A DNA stretch of 24,539 nt from an uncultured bacterium (GCA_938003875.1 CALKWO010000063.1:1-24539); one strand, 5' to 3'; shown: positions 16,501-24,327, numbered from the stretch's first letter. A program made the numbers and translations. Notes: a model not told the origin generated them from the letters alone.

Positions 16501-18674
16501 GCAATGCTTTGCATTCTCAGATAAAATGCCATCTCTGCTATCAAAATACAATCTTCCAGTGTTTCTGAGGAAAGCGAGGAAAGATATTTTTCCAGCCATT
16601 TCTCCAAAGAATCTTCCATGCCTGATATTGCAAGTTGAGAAAAAATTTCTTTATAGTAAAATCTAAAATGATGGCCTTCTGGGACAAGACCTGCGAGAAA
16701 AAAGCAGCGAAGATTGGATTTCCAGAAAGTGTCTATATCTTCTAAAATACCAGGCAAAAGTTCTTTGCGAGACACCAGATCACTATGGTATTTTTCCCAA
16801 AAACTGCTACTCTTGAGAGAAACCATAAAATCTTTTTCTATGCGAATGACTCTATCCCTGTAAAATTCCCATAATAAAAAAGCACCCTCTATATTTTTTG
16901 ACTTGCTATAATTCAAAAGGCAATCCATAGGAAGAGAGGAACCGCTTAAGCATAGAAACTGGAGAAAAAGAATAGATTCCTGAGGAAGTGTAGCAAGATA
17001 GTTTTCCATAGCCTCCTGAAAATCTTTTGGAAAGGAGATGCCCTCGTTGGAATTTCCTGCAATACACCATTCTCCATGCTCCTGATATAGTGTTTTTTTC
17101 CGAAGGAAACCGAGCAAAATTTTCTGCATGAAAACCAGATTGTTCCCTGTTGCCTGGCTCAACTGCGAAATAAACTTCACGGGAGCCTGTGGCATCCCCA
17201 GAGTTTCAGTAATCCAGGAAGATATATTTTTTAAATCTTTCATCCCTTCCCAAGAAAAGAAATATATACTTTCTTTTAGTGTCTCTTGGGAGAGTTTTTC
17301 TAAAAAGCGTTCCAGTATACCATTTTTTTCTTTATGATAAGCAGCCAGAATGCGTAATCTGTTTTTATTTTCTTGCTTGCTACTAAAAACGATCAGGTAT
17401 TTTATAATGTCCAGAGTCTCTTTGCTTGCCCACTGTAAATCATCGATCAACAATACAAAGGGACTTTTGGCTTTTTCCCAGAGGACATTCGCTATTTTCT
17501 TACGAGCATGTTGGTATGTTTCGTCCAGGGAAAAATGGCTATACAAAGGAGGCTCTAAAGAAAATCCCGATTCCTCTTCGAAGTTTTCTCCTAATTTATC
17601 CATTAGCATCAGAAATGGATAAAAAGGATGAGATTCCTGAGCAGAACAAGAAATGCTCAGGGAGAAGTAGCCCTGTTTATCGCAATACTCCTGAATCTGT
17701 TCCAAAAAAGCTGTTTTTCCAGTTCCTGCAGGGCAAGCCGCAAAACAAACCATAGTAGAATCATTGTTTTCTTCAAAATTCAATATTTTTTTAGTGAGAT
17801 CAGGAAAAGCTTCATAAGGAAAAGGAGAATTCAGTAAAAACTGGCGTGGCGGGAGCGAAAGATTTTTTTCCCCTGAAACCAAAAACAGCTTTTCTGCACA
17901 CTCAATCGCATCTTTAAAACGATTTTGTGGCAAGAGCTGCAAGCATTTTTCCAATATCTCATTGCATTTAGAAGAAATGCCAGAATTTACTTTTTGGAAT
18001 TCATACTTTTCACCTGTGATCAAATGGTAAAAAAGAGAAGCTAGAGAATACAGATCACTTCTACAATCATGCGATTCGTGATGCAAAATTTCTGGGCTTG
18101 CATAGCAAGAAGGCGAAAAGAAAAGATGCCCAGGTGGAACGATCCCTGCGTTTGCCAGACAAATTTTTTCTTCACTACAAAATATACTAAAAGGAGATAT
18201 ATGATAGCAAATGATTCCCTGGGCATGTAGATGTGATAAAGCCTGTAAGACCCATAAAAAATATTTTTCCCAGTTTGCCTTTATAGAAGGAATAAGATCC
18301 CCAAGCAGTTTTTCTTCTGTTTTTTTATGACTGATGAATGTAAAGACTGGTGTTTCATTGGATAGCACCAGGCCAGGAAGCAATTTAGAAATACTTTGTT
18401 TTTCCAAAGGAGAAACTTTAGAAAAGGAGGTTTCATAGAAATCGCTTACGGGAGATAAAAATTCGCAGGGAACTTTTCCTATATCATTTACAAGGCTTTG
18501 GTAATAAGCCCTAAGTCGTTCTTTTTCTTTTTGTGCCAATGCAGGAAAAACCGCATTGGTCAAGAGGACATCCTTTTCTTTTAAAGAATCATAAGCAATA
18601 AAAAGAACGCTGTTTCCTACTACAGCAATTTCTTTTTGGATAAGATAACGACTACCTAAAAGATGAGTTTCCAT
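13575..18674 (-). CDS. Giant sigma-54-dependent regulator: pseudokinase, AAA ATPase, TPR, GAF, sigma-54 activator, Fis HTH
   Basis: Counted from the ATG at 18674 the protein has 1,699 residues; an in-frame TTG at 18710 would add 12, and neither start has a clear ribosome site. Domains: a Ser/Thr-kinase-like fold (about 5-270); an AAA_16/STAND-type ATPase with P-loop CPAGTGKT at 314-321 and Walker B LLIDDLQWA near 410; TPR-like helices (about 650-1110); a GAF sensor (about 1183-1326); a coiled coil; a sigma-54 interaction ATPase with GESGTGKE at 1422-1429, GSFTGA at 1469-1474 (the sigma-54 contact loop, Ala to Ser), FLDEIGD Walker B and REDLFFRL arginine finger; and a Fis-type HTH at the end (NDSQLARILGFSRKTLW). 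The kinase domain has lost its catalytic residues: the HRD position reads HIS, the DFG position reads NAG, and the glycine loop and VAIK lysine are gone, while the APE-like SPE segment remains. It should activate sigma-54 promoters. The nearest divergent gene is the giant pseudopilin-like protein. Confidence 0.9.
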   Translation of the reverse strand: METHLLGSRYLIQKEIAVVGNSVLFIAYDSLKEKDVLLTNAVFPALAQKEKERLRAYYQSLVNDIGKVPCEFLSPVSDFYETSFSKVSPLEKQSISKLLPGLVLSNETPVFTFISHKKTEEKLLGDLIPSIKANWEKYFLWVLQALSHLHAQGIICYHISPFSIFCSEEKICLANAGIVPPGHLFFSPSCYASPEILHHESHDCRSDLYSLASLFYHLITGEKYEFQKVNSGISSKCNEILEKCLQLLPQNRFKDAIECAEKLFLVSGEKNLSLPPRQFLLNSPFPYEAFPDLTKKILNFEENNDSTMVCFAACPAGTGKTAFLEQIQEYCDKQGYFSLSISCSAQESHPFYPFLMLMDKLGENFEEESGFSLEPPLYSHFSLDETYQHARKKIANVLWEKAKSPFVLLIDDLQWASKETLDIIKYLIVFSSKQENKNRLRILAAYHKEKNGILERFLEKLSQETLKESIYFFSWEGMKDLKNISSWITETLGMPQAPVKFISQLSQATGNNLVFMQKILLGFLRKKTLYQEHGEWCIAGNSNEGISFPKDFQEAMENYLATLPQESILFLQFLCLSGSSLPMDCLLNYSKSKNIEGAFLLWEFYRDRVIRIEKDFMVSLKSSSFWEKYHSDLVSRKELLPGILEDIDTFWKSNLRCFFLAGLVPEGHHFRFYYKEIFSQLAISGMEDSLEKWLEKYLSSLSSETLEDCILIAEMAFYLRMQSIAFCYFEKVQKKGHYPLALLRLYEMALWDENWSLAEQYSKTLEKEEGLIYKILRSYLDASKKYLQKEEKFAWQSIQKALELCQQGLKEGKEKEKFFSIYCQILQNKSVQSRASQLESEIALALDIAFSLGNLQAQIKLYALLALAYKQRAEYYKALETYQKSLDLTEKFAYPSAKIDALSAMGEIYTILGCYKKADSMLSQSVQTYKTDKIKGYMAKATLMKARIDALKDKEKAQDLYQEALQIARKYHDKESIAFSLLGWSEWLISRDIQTAILYWQEARPLWQSLLYPCLEIYASVVQAKIKLFEQEPPEKIRDFLKEILSLAHEKKHREYLWQIYAFYAESYKIQGNLQEAERFLEIAKKILQENVQSFSPEIQESYWNSLEIKRFLKKMSASNAEPSSGNIPEDTASAKITRRIPSLEESILPYQQEVVQNHLNSMREENNRLRRLLEINKKINKEHNLRKLLDLIMDTAIEITKAERGFLILTTTTQEKKAFEVARNFEKEDISHPEFEISHSITENTIRTGIPILATDAMQDDRFDGYRSVSDLKLHSVLVVPLKSKDKILGAVYIDNRFEKAIFSEKEKILLEAFSDQAAIAIENARLFEENQKKQTELEASKSSIEELNQKLALANAKLSKRIERKEEELKEVKNILQNSQYELESVSRFHNLIGKSKRMQEIFQILEKIADKNIPIFIHGESGTGKELVARAIHFNGNRKEENFLSENCAAITESLLESELFGHTKGSFTGAYTDKKGLFELASSGTLFLDEIGDMSPNMQAKLLRVLETNKIRRVGGKDEITIDVRIISASNKSLVDLVSKGLFREDLFFRLKVVQIDLPPLRERKEDIPLIVEHFLAEYAKENKTHLRSVDKKTLAFLMNYHWPGNIRELKNMIYNVLSLYDEEVLTIAHFKDLNPSTVPKSTDFLSQELSIDEYAKIFVLHNQEKYNDSQLARILGFSRKTLWEKRKKWGILKN

Positions 18675-18710
18675 AGTGATTTTTGAACCATTTTTGTTTT
18701 GGTTTGTCAA

Positions 18711-19036
18711 TGAACAAAAGCATATAAAAAATAGGAGACCACCATAAGCACTGTCTAAAAATATATAGTTTACTGTATAGGAAATTATAGTTTTAGTGAT
18801 AAATGCACTTTAAGCTATATTCCAAATCTTAGCCCCGAAGGGTCGAAATATAATAGCCAGGGGCAACGCCCCTGGTAATTTATCATAGTACTATTTTTTT
18901 CCCATGAAAACAATACAAAATTTTTCTTACCAGAATATTTCTCGACAAATTTATTGAGAAAAATTTCAAAAAATTATTTATAATATTCACTTTGATAATT
19001 TCTATTATAAAATTATTCTGAGAGAAGAAGGTCTTT
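18711..19036. other. Divergent intergenic region between the sigma-54 regulator and the giant pseudopilin-like gene
   Basis: This region must contain promoters for both flanking genes. For the regulator, a perfect TATAAT lies on the minus strand at 18789-18784 without a good -35. For the plus-strand gene, TTGAGA (18954-18959) and TATAAT (18979-18984) are 19 bp apart, and AAGAAGG (19025-19031) is a good ribosome site 5 nt before the ATG. I see no GG-N10-GC sigma-54 element for either gene. The middle is occupied by a GC-rich hairpin repeat at 18831-18875. Confidence 0.5.
18831..18875. repeat. GC-rich hairpin repeat (AGCCCCGAAGGG ... CCAGGGGC-AAC-GCCCCTGG)
   Basis: A perfect 8-bp stem, CCAGGGGC (18857-18864) and GCCCCTGG (18868-18875), with an AAC loop is preceded by AGCCCCGAAGGGTCG. 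In this AT-rich interval such a stem is striking. It lies between divergent promoters, where a terminator would make no sense, and it lacks a T-run. I recall similar AGCCCCGAAGGGGC / CCAGGGGC-type sequences as common intergenic repeats in environmental genomes, so I call it a dispersed repeat. Confidence 0.6.
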
Positions 19037-22000
19037 ATGAGAGAGAAGAATACGAATGCTATGGCTATGGCCATAGTTCTTATCGCACTAGGCATACTTT
19101 TTATGATCGGCATTCCTTTTGCGGTCGTGATGAAAGTAGAAAAAAGAATGCGTAGCAATGCACTTTTGAATACAAAAGCAAGGTTTGCAGCAGAAGGAAT
19201 TCTGGATTACGCTGTTTCTCGTCTTACCAAAACATGCGACCACCATGAACGCTATACGGCCCAGGATGCTTTATGGAAAACACCAGACTATGATTCCCCT
19301 CAGGAATATGACGTTGCGCTTTCTGTTCCTGGCAAAAATCTTGCCGACCCTAAAGGGGATTTCTGGTCGGTTTCTGTTGAAGATGAACAAGGAAAAATAT
19401 CTGCAAATTCTGCTTCCCCGTGGCTATTGGGAAATCTGATAGGTTCGGCGATCATCAAGGAAACAGCACAGCCTTATGATTCCGTGATTCTTGTGGATAG
19501 CACATTTTCCTTTGCCGATGAATCAGGCTATCTATGGATAGAAGGCGAATTGATTTTCTATGAAAAAAAAGCCCCTGATCGTTTTACGGGATGCCGCAGA
19601 GGTATGTACAGAGAATCACCTCGCTTCATAGAACCTCAAATTTTGAAACCAGGTATGTTGATAATAGATGCCAGAGCGCATAGAATCTGCTCTCATAGAA
19701 TCAGCAGAAAACCGAATTCCTTCGTACCTTATAGGACTCTGGAAGAAATCCGACAGATCGCAGATCTCAGTGCCTATACAATAGATGCTTCCCTCTTCGC
19801 TAAAATAGAGCCTTTTCTGACAGTTTATCCTTTTTATCACGCTTTTGTCCATCCTCAGACTCTGGGCAATGATTTGCCTGAAAAAAACGTAGAAGCTGGG
19901 AAAGGTAGTGTTTTAAAGGTGACAGACACTTCCTCCTATCGTCCTGGTATGACAATACGAATCAAGCAGGGAGAGCAGGAATCCTACGCTATGATCGTTC
20001 GATCTTTGCCTGGACAGATAAGGCTGGACACACAAATTAAAGAATCCTTTCAGCAAAACAGGGCCGTTGTTTCGGTTCTGGACTCGCAGCCTATCCATAT
20101 CAATACGGCCCATCCCAAAGTATTGTACGCTCTTTTCAAAGGATTACAGGCAGGCAATAGCTACTTGGATGCAAAGGAAGCGGGAATTCTGGCAAGCTCT
20201 ATTTTTGGCTATCGTCAGGAAGGCAATTTTTTCAAATCCCATGGAAATCTATACGAATTTTTGCACGCTTTGAAAGAAAGCCTGCAACAAAGCCAGACAA
20301 AAGACGATACAGGGCAGCCAGCCTTGAATTTTCAGGAGATTCAGACAATTCTATCTCAGGCTTGCTGTGTTTCAGGATATAGAGGCAGGTTTGAAGGAAT
20401 CTCTCGCTTTGAGGGACTTCCTGCTCCTGACAGAGAAAAACAATTCGACACATACCCTCTGGCTTCTCTGGTATATCGCAACCAGGATACCTATACACTG
20501 CAATCTACCGCTATTCTTCATGATATGCAAAGCATACCGCTTACTCAGTATAGCATAAAAAGAATGGTGACTGTCGCTCCTCTGTCATCTCAGCTCTGGA
20601 GGCTGGAGAGTCAAAAAGATTTCGAGGAACAAAGGCAAAGGTTCTCTTCTTATAGAATCATGACAAGGCCGAATCTGGTACAGCCTTTTATCGTCTTTCC
20701 TGAAAGTAACCCAGAGCATTCAGAAACAGGACTTTTGCTGGACACCGTATCCCTTTATGTTCCACGCTCCCCTCAGGGAAGCGTGCGTTCCCAGTATCAT
20801 CCCTGGAACGATACTTTCGATGGAGCTATATGCCCTGGCCCCAACCCTCCTACTTTGAAATCCATGGCGAACGGTAAAGAAATCGTGCCTGGCTCTATGT
20901 CTTTTTGGTTTTATCCCCTTTCCAAGAGTAAATCATATACTGTGTTTGATATGGGAAAAGGCGAAAGAGAAGACAGAGTCACTCTTTTGTATGAGAACGA
21001 CTCTTGGGTTTTAACCTTGAGCGACGCTTCCCTGGATAAAAAAGCATTAGAGATTTCCGTTCCTATGGATCTGGAAGAAAAATGGTATCATATTATAGCT
21101 GCATGGTATAGCACAAGTCCAGGAGGCTTGAGTTTATGGATAGATGGCGAGCCTAAGGGAGAATCGTATTATCTTCTAGGCAAAAGTAGCTTTAAAGCTG
21201 CTCTGTCTGAAAATATTACAAAAGAAAGCAAGCGAATTCCTCTGGACGATACAGCAGGTTTGAGTGCAGAGGGAGTCATTCAGATCGGAGAAGAAGCCAT
21301 AGAATATTCTCAGGTTATAGGGAACAATCTGATTGTGCGGGAAAGATATGAAAACTATAATGCTCAAGGCTTGCAAAGAGGCGCAAGAGGCACGATTGCC
21401 AGCGATCATGCCAAAGGAGTGATGGTGTATCCTTTTGGCTATACAGAATATCTGGCAAGCAATCTGTTTCCAGCAGCAGAGATTCGCCATGATCTTCCCG
21501 AAGGCGGGAACCTTTATAGCAAATTAGAAAAAGACCTCGCAGCCAAGGACGAGCAAATTCCAGCGAGAACAAAAGACTTTCCGCCCAAAGGTTTTGTCTT
21601 GATCCTGCATCAAAGCAAAGACAAAAAGATTCTCCATGAAATTGTAAAATATGATAAATCCAACGATGGTTCATTTTCTGATTGCCAGAGAGGGCAGTTC
21701 AGCACAACAGCTCAAGCCTTTCCTCTGGAAAATACATACATCTTTCCTATTTCCATGATGCTGGACAGCCATAAAGAATATAAAGAAGAGGGTTTTGTCC
21801 AGGTAGATAACGAATGGATTTCTTATGAAAAGAAGGAAGAAGATCAGAGTACGCTGGTTTTCAAAATCCAGTTCAGCGACCAGGCTTTAAGAGAATGGAT
21901 ATCCCAAATCAGCAAAGGGAAAAAATACCAGCCTGAATACAGAGGCGTTTGCGGCACGCAAAGTGCCAGGCATCGGATGGGCGCAAAAGCAATCCCTGTC

Positions 22001-23158
22001 TTCCAGACAAGATATTCTAAGATGGGCAGGGGTGACGAAGTAACGCTGATCCCTGAAGACAAGCCACAACAAAAAGAACTCCATGAAATAAACTGGGCTT
22101 ATGGACGATATGCTGCCTTAAAAAGCGATGTAAAAGCGAAATATTCTCCTCCAACCCGCTTTTTGAAATTTCCCTCTGGAGAACTTCCTAGCACGATCTA
22201 TCCATGCCTGTGGGGAAAAAACATCACGAAAGGAAATTCAGGCTCTTTCCTGCTAGATGAACTACATTTTGTTCAGGCCAGATACAGGCCAAAGTGTTTT
22301 CTCACAGTACCTCTTTTGACAGAAAATGGAGAAATGACAGTAAATACCATAAGCGAATGGCCATCCGATGGTGGCATAGCCAAAATAGGCGATGAATACA
22401 TAGCCTTCAGCGAAATCGAAAACAATCGCCTTTATCCTCCCCATAGAGGCTTTCTAAAAAGCCAGAAGGGTATTTACGACATAGGAACTCCTGTGTATTA
22501 TTTCTTTTCTTTACCTTCTACTACTCTCGAAAAATCTATTACCCCTTATGCATCCAGCATTTCTGTGAAAAATACGCAGGATTTCACTTTGGAAGGCTAT
22601 ATTCGCATTGAGGATGAAATTCTCAGCTATACGTCCAAATCGCTCGACCGCTTTATCATGCCAGAGGACAAAGAAGAAAAATCTTTGCTTCGTGGCAGCT
22701 TTGGCACAACACCCATTGCCCATCTTACTGGCGATGTTGCCTATGCCTTTCCTGCCCGATATTGGGATAGAAACCTCAAAGGCTATGATGGTTCCCATGG
22801 AGCCTATTTCGAAGCAGCCCGATATGCACCAGGAGCATTATGGAAAAAGATTTCCTGGACAGAAAAAAATCCTTCTTCCACCTATTTGGGAATCACGATC
22901 AAGGTAAGAGGCAATGGAAAACCAGATTGGGATACAAAACCCACCAACACAGAAGGCCAAATCTTTAAATTCAGCGACCCCAAAGCAGAAAATCTTCTGA
23001 ATATCAAAGCAGACTATCTGGAAATCCGTGTCTATTTCCCCTATAAAAGAGATGCTTATTCCAAAGGCTATTGGGCAAGGCAGGCCATGCTCAAATCCTT
23101 GTTCATAGAATATGAACAACCCCTTCGCACCTGGGAAAATTTGAACCAAAACCAATGA
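19037..23158 (+). CDS. Giant GspK/PilX-like pseudopilin protein with LamG-like domain and repeated modules
   Basis: The 1,373-residue protein begins with a single hydrophobic helix (about 9-32) followed by an ARFAAEGILDYA segment, as in PilX/GspK-type minor pseudopilins, and has HINTAHPKVLYAL at 354-366, the HhH-like segment typical of type II secretion GspK. Ordinary GspK is about 330 residues. Here the rest is new material: a LamG/concanavalin-like domain (about 612-715, GSMSFWFYP to WIDGEP) and about seven related modules near 150, 286, 731, 848, 910, 1093 and 1174. Their core is G-[YFV]-[IV]-x-[IV]-x-x-E-x-[IL]-x-Y, often followed by RG and T, H and G positions. The C-terminus (YLEIRVYFP, then LKSLFIEYEQP) looks like a small beta domain. 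The N-terminal charge pattern lacks a clear prepilin-peptidase site. Role inferred: envelope-anchored or pseudopilus-tip surface protein. Confidence 0.75.
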   Translation: MREKNTNAMAMAIVLIALGILFMIGIPFAVVMKVEKRMRSNALLNTKARFAAEGILDYAVSRLTKTCDHHERYTAQDALWKTPDYDSPQEYDVALSVPGKNLADPKGDFWSVSVEDEQGKISANSASPWLLGNLIGSAIIKETAQPYDSVILVDSTFSFADESGYLWIEGELIFYEKKAPDRFTGCRRGMYRESPRFIEPQILKPGMLIIDARAHRICSHRISRKPNSFVPYRTLEEIRQIADLSAYTIDASLFAKIEPFLTVYPFYHAFVHPQTLGNDLPEKNVEAGKGSVLKVTDTSSYRPGMTIRIKQGEQESYAMIVRSLPGQIRLDTQIKESFQQNRAVVSVLDSQPIHINTAHPKVLYALFKGLQAGNSYLDAKEAGILASSIFGYRQEGNFFKSHGNLYEFLHALKESLQQSQTKDDTGQPALNFQEIQTILSQACCVSGYRGRFEGISRFEGLPAPDREKQFDTYPLASLVYRNQDTYTLQSTAILHDMQSIPLTQYSIKRMVTVAPLSSQLWRLESQKDFEEQRQRFSSYRIMTRPNLVQPFIVFPESNPEHSETGLLLDTVSLYVPRSPQGSVRSQYHPWNDTFDGAICPGPNPPTLKSMANGKEIVPGSMSFWFYPLSKSKSYTVFDMGKGEREDRVTLLYENDSWVLTLSDASLDKKALEISVPMDLEEKWYHIIAAWYSTSPGGLSLWIDGEPKGESYYLLGKSSFKAALSENITKESKRIPLDDTAGLSAEGVIQIGEEAIEYSQVIGNNLIVRERYENYNAQGLQRGARGTIASDHAKGVMVYPFGYTEYLASNLFPAAEIRHDLPEGGNLYSKLEKDLAAKDEQIPARTKDFPPKGFVLILHQSKDKKILHEIVKYDKSNDGSFSDCQRGQFSTTAQAFPLENTYIFPISMMLDSHKEYKEEGFVQVDNEWISYEKKEEDQSTLVFKIQFSDQALREWISQISKGKKYQPEYRGVCGTQSARHRMGAKAIPVFQTRYSKMGRGDEVTLIPEDKPQQKELHEINWAYGRYAALKSDVKAKYSPPTRFLKFPSGELPSTIYPCLWGKNITKGNSGSFLLDELHFVQARYRPKCFLTVPLLTENGEMTVNTISEWPSDGGIAKIGDEYIAFSEIENNRLYPPHRGFLKSQKGIYDIGTPVYYFFSLPSTTLEKSITPYASSISVKNTQDFTLEGYIRIEDEILSYTSKSLDRFIMPEDKEEKSLLRGSFGTTPIAHLTGDVAYAFPARYWDRNLKGYDGSHGAYFEAARYAPGALWKKISWTEKNPSSTYLGITIKVRGNGKPDWDTKPTNTEGQIFKFSDPKAENLLNIKADYLEIRVYFPYKRDAYSKGYWARQAMLKSLFIEYEQPLRTWENLNQNQ

Positions 23159-23216
23159 TATAAACCTGGATGAGGATTTAAGTTTAAATATTGTCTTGCA
23201 ATAGATTGTAGCAATA

Positions 23217-23294
23217 GATTGTAGCCGCAGGGTTGCGCCTAAAAAGACCATGTATACAAAAACGGCGACCGCCAGCGCAATCCCTGCGTCTTTT
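23217..23294 (-). repeat. Inverted-arm dispersed repeat, copy A
   Basis: Read on the minus strand it runs from AAAAGACGCAGGGATTGCGC through a 40-bp centre to GCGCAACCCTGCGGCTACAATC, the same order as copy C. The arms match copy C perfectly; the centre differs but keeps a CTTTTT-type stretch near the right arm. It is 58 bp after the stop of the giant pseudopilin-like gene. Confidence 0.88.
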
Positions 23295-23306
23295 CCCCAT
23301 GCCATA

Positions 23307-23383
23307 GATGTAGCCGCAGGGTTGCGCTGAAAAAGACGATGTATGTGAAAAAGGCTTCCGTGAGCGCAATCCCTGCGTCTTTT
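23307..23383 (-). repeat. Inverted-arm dispersed repeat, copy B
   Basis: A second complete unit in the same orientation follows copy A after 12 bp. The arms are again intact while the centre is diverged from copy A (ACATACATCGTCTTTTT versus ATACATGGTCTTTTT). The shared flank (n)CATAGAT-GTAGCCGCAGGG shows that the element extends a few bases beyond the arms. Copies A and B together fill most of the junction between two convergent genes. Confidence 0.88.
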
Positions 23384-23396
23384 CTCTTGCAATAGA

Positions 23397-23413
23397 GTGG
23401 AAAAGACTTCCAC
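23397..23413 (-). terminator. Short hairpin after the PEP-CTERM gene
   Basis: GTGGAA and TTCCAC (23397-23402 and 23408-23413) pair around a 5-nt loop about 19 nt after the stop of the minus-strand gene. A longer alternative pairing links GTCTTTTC at 23377-23384 with GAAAAGAC at 23400-23407. No T-run follows, so it is a weak terminator candidate. Confidence 0.3.
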
Positions 23414-23431
23414 TTTAGTCTATTCACTTTT

Positions 23432-24250
23432 TTAGTGTCTAGCTAGCACCCATTTTGTTGAAACCAAGAGCAGAGCAGCGATTCCAAGAAGTATAATAGA
23501 TGCTGGTTCAGGGACAGAAGATGTTTCCTGAATCATCGTATTCAAGCTCTGCTGAGTTAAAGCCTCGTTGAAAATGCGGATATCGTAGAGTTTACCACTT
23601 GTATAAACGCTGGAATATGTGCGCATAAAATGGTTGAGGCGAAAGCCCATGGTATTGTTATTTAAAATAGACTGCCCACTGGAGACCAGGCTGCCATCTA
23701 TATAAAGGTATCCCATTTGGTTCGATTGGTTGACAAATGTTATATTATGCCATTGGTTGTCTGCAATGCTGTTTGATCCTATGATATTCGATGTCCATGA
23801 CCCATCATAGTGTGTATAAGCAGGCTTTCCATCCTTGATATCAAGAGCTGCCCATATAGAATTACTATCCCAAGAAATCAAGCCTCTGCCTACAAGAGTG
23901 CTTGCAGTGTTGGTTCTTGTTTCTGTCCCTTTATACCATAGAGATACAGAAAAATTACTGGTACTTTGCAGAATAATCGAATCTTGATTTACAAGGCTCA
24001 AATATTCGTCAACACCATCGAATTGAAGGGAATAGTCTTTTCCCGAAGGAGTATCCAGACTCCAGTTGGCATTAGACATATTCATCAAATAGAGATTGCT
24101 CGAATTTATGCTGTCCGTTGCCAATGTCCCTGTCCCTTGCGTAAAATTCCAGCGATGGATTTCCGTCGCATCCAGGGAAATCAGAAAAAAAGACAAAGCT
24201 AGCATCAAGCATACAGGCAATGGGCTAAATGGAGTGATTTTTTTACCCAT
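23432..24250 (-). CDS. LamG-like (concanavalin A-like) exported protein with PEP-CTERM sorting tail
   Basis: The 272-residue protein starts with a signal peptide (basic MGKK, hydrophobic core to about residue 29), followed by one LamG/laminin-G-like beta-sandwich: SLQFDGVDEYLSL, FSVSLWYKG, DNQWHNITFV, GYLYIDGSLV and KLYDIRIFNEALT are the classic strands in order. The C-terminus has SVPEPAS, a hydrophobic helix, and a short end WVLARH, the tripartite PEP-CTERM signal that an exosortase recognises for cell-surface or matrix delivery. The final basic residues are few. The ATG at 24248-24250 has AGGAGAG 5 nt upstream. No exosortase gene lies in the window. The ligand is unknown; carbohydrate or adhesion functions are usual for such proteins. 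Confidence 0.92.
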   Translation of the reverse strand: MGKKITPFSPLPVCLMLALSFFLISLDATEIHRWNFTQGTGTLATDSINSSNLYLMNMSNANWSLDTPSGKDYSLQFDGVDEYLSLVNQDSIILQSTSNFSVSLWYKGTETRTNTASTLVGRGLISWDSNSIWAALDIKDGKPAYTHYDGSWTSNIIGSNSIADNQWHNITFVNQSNQMGYLYIDGSLVSSGQSILNNNTMGFRLNHFMRTYSSVYTSGKLYDIRIFNEALTQQSLNTMIQETSSVPEPASIILLGIAALLLVSTKWVLARH

Positions 24251-24327
24251 AAATGCTCTCCTAAAAAAGCTGAAGTAAAATAAATAGTTTATACTTTTTT
24301 TAATTTCTCGAAATTTTAATAAATTTT

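Noticed and set aside
18705..18710. Minus-strand TTGACA just upstream of the regulator start
   Set aside because: No -10-like sequence at 16-18 bp (TTCAAA only), and it would start the transcript almost at the ATG.
23217..23383. Possible CRISPR-like array from repeat copies A and B
   Set aside because: Only two units of about 77 bp, each with internal inverted arms and a 12-bp gap; no regular spacers and no cas genes.
22838..23413. 191-codon minus-strand frame crossing the end of the giant gene and repeat copies A and B
   Set aside because: Its N-terminal part (high-coordinate end) comes from translating the repeat elements and the rest is antisense to the giant gene.
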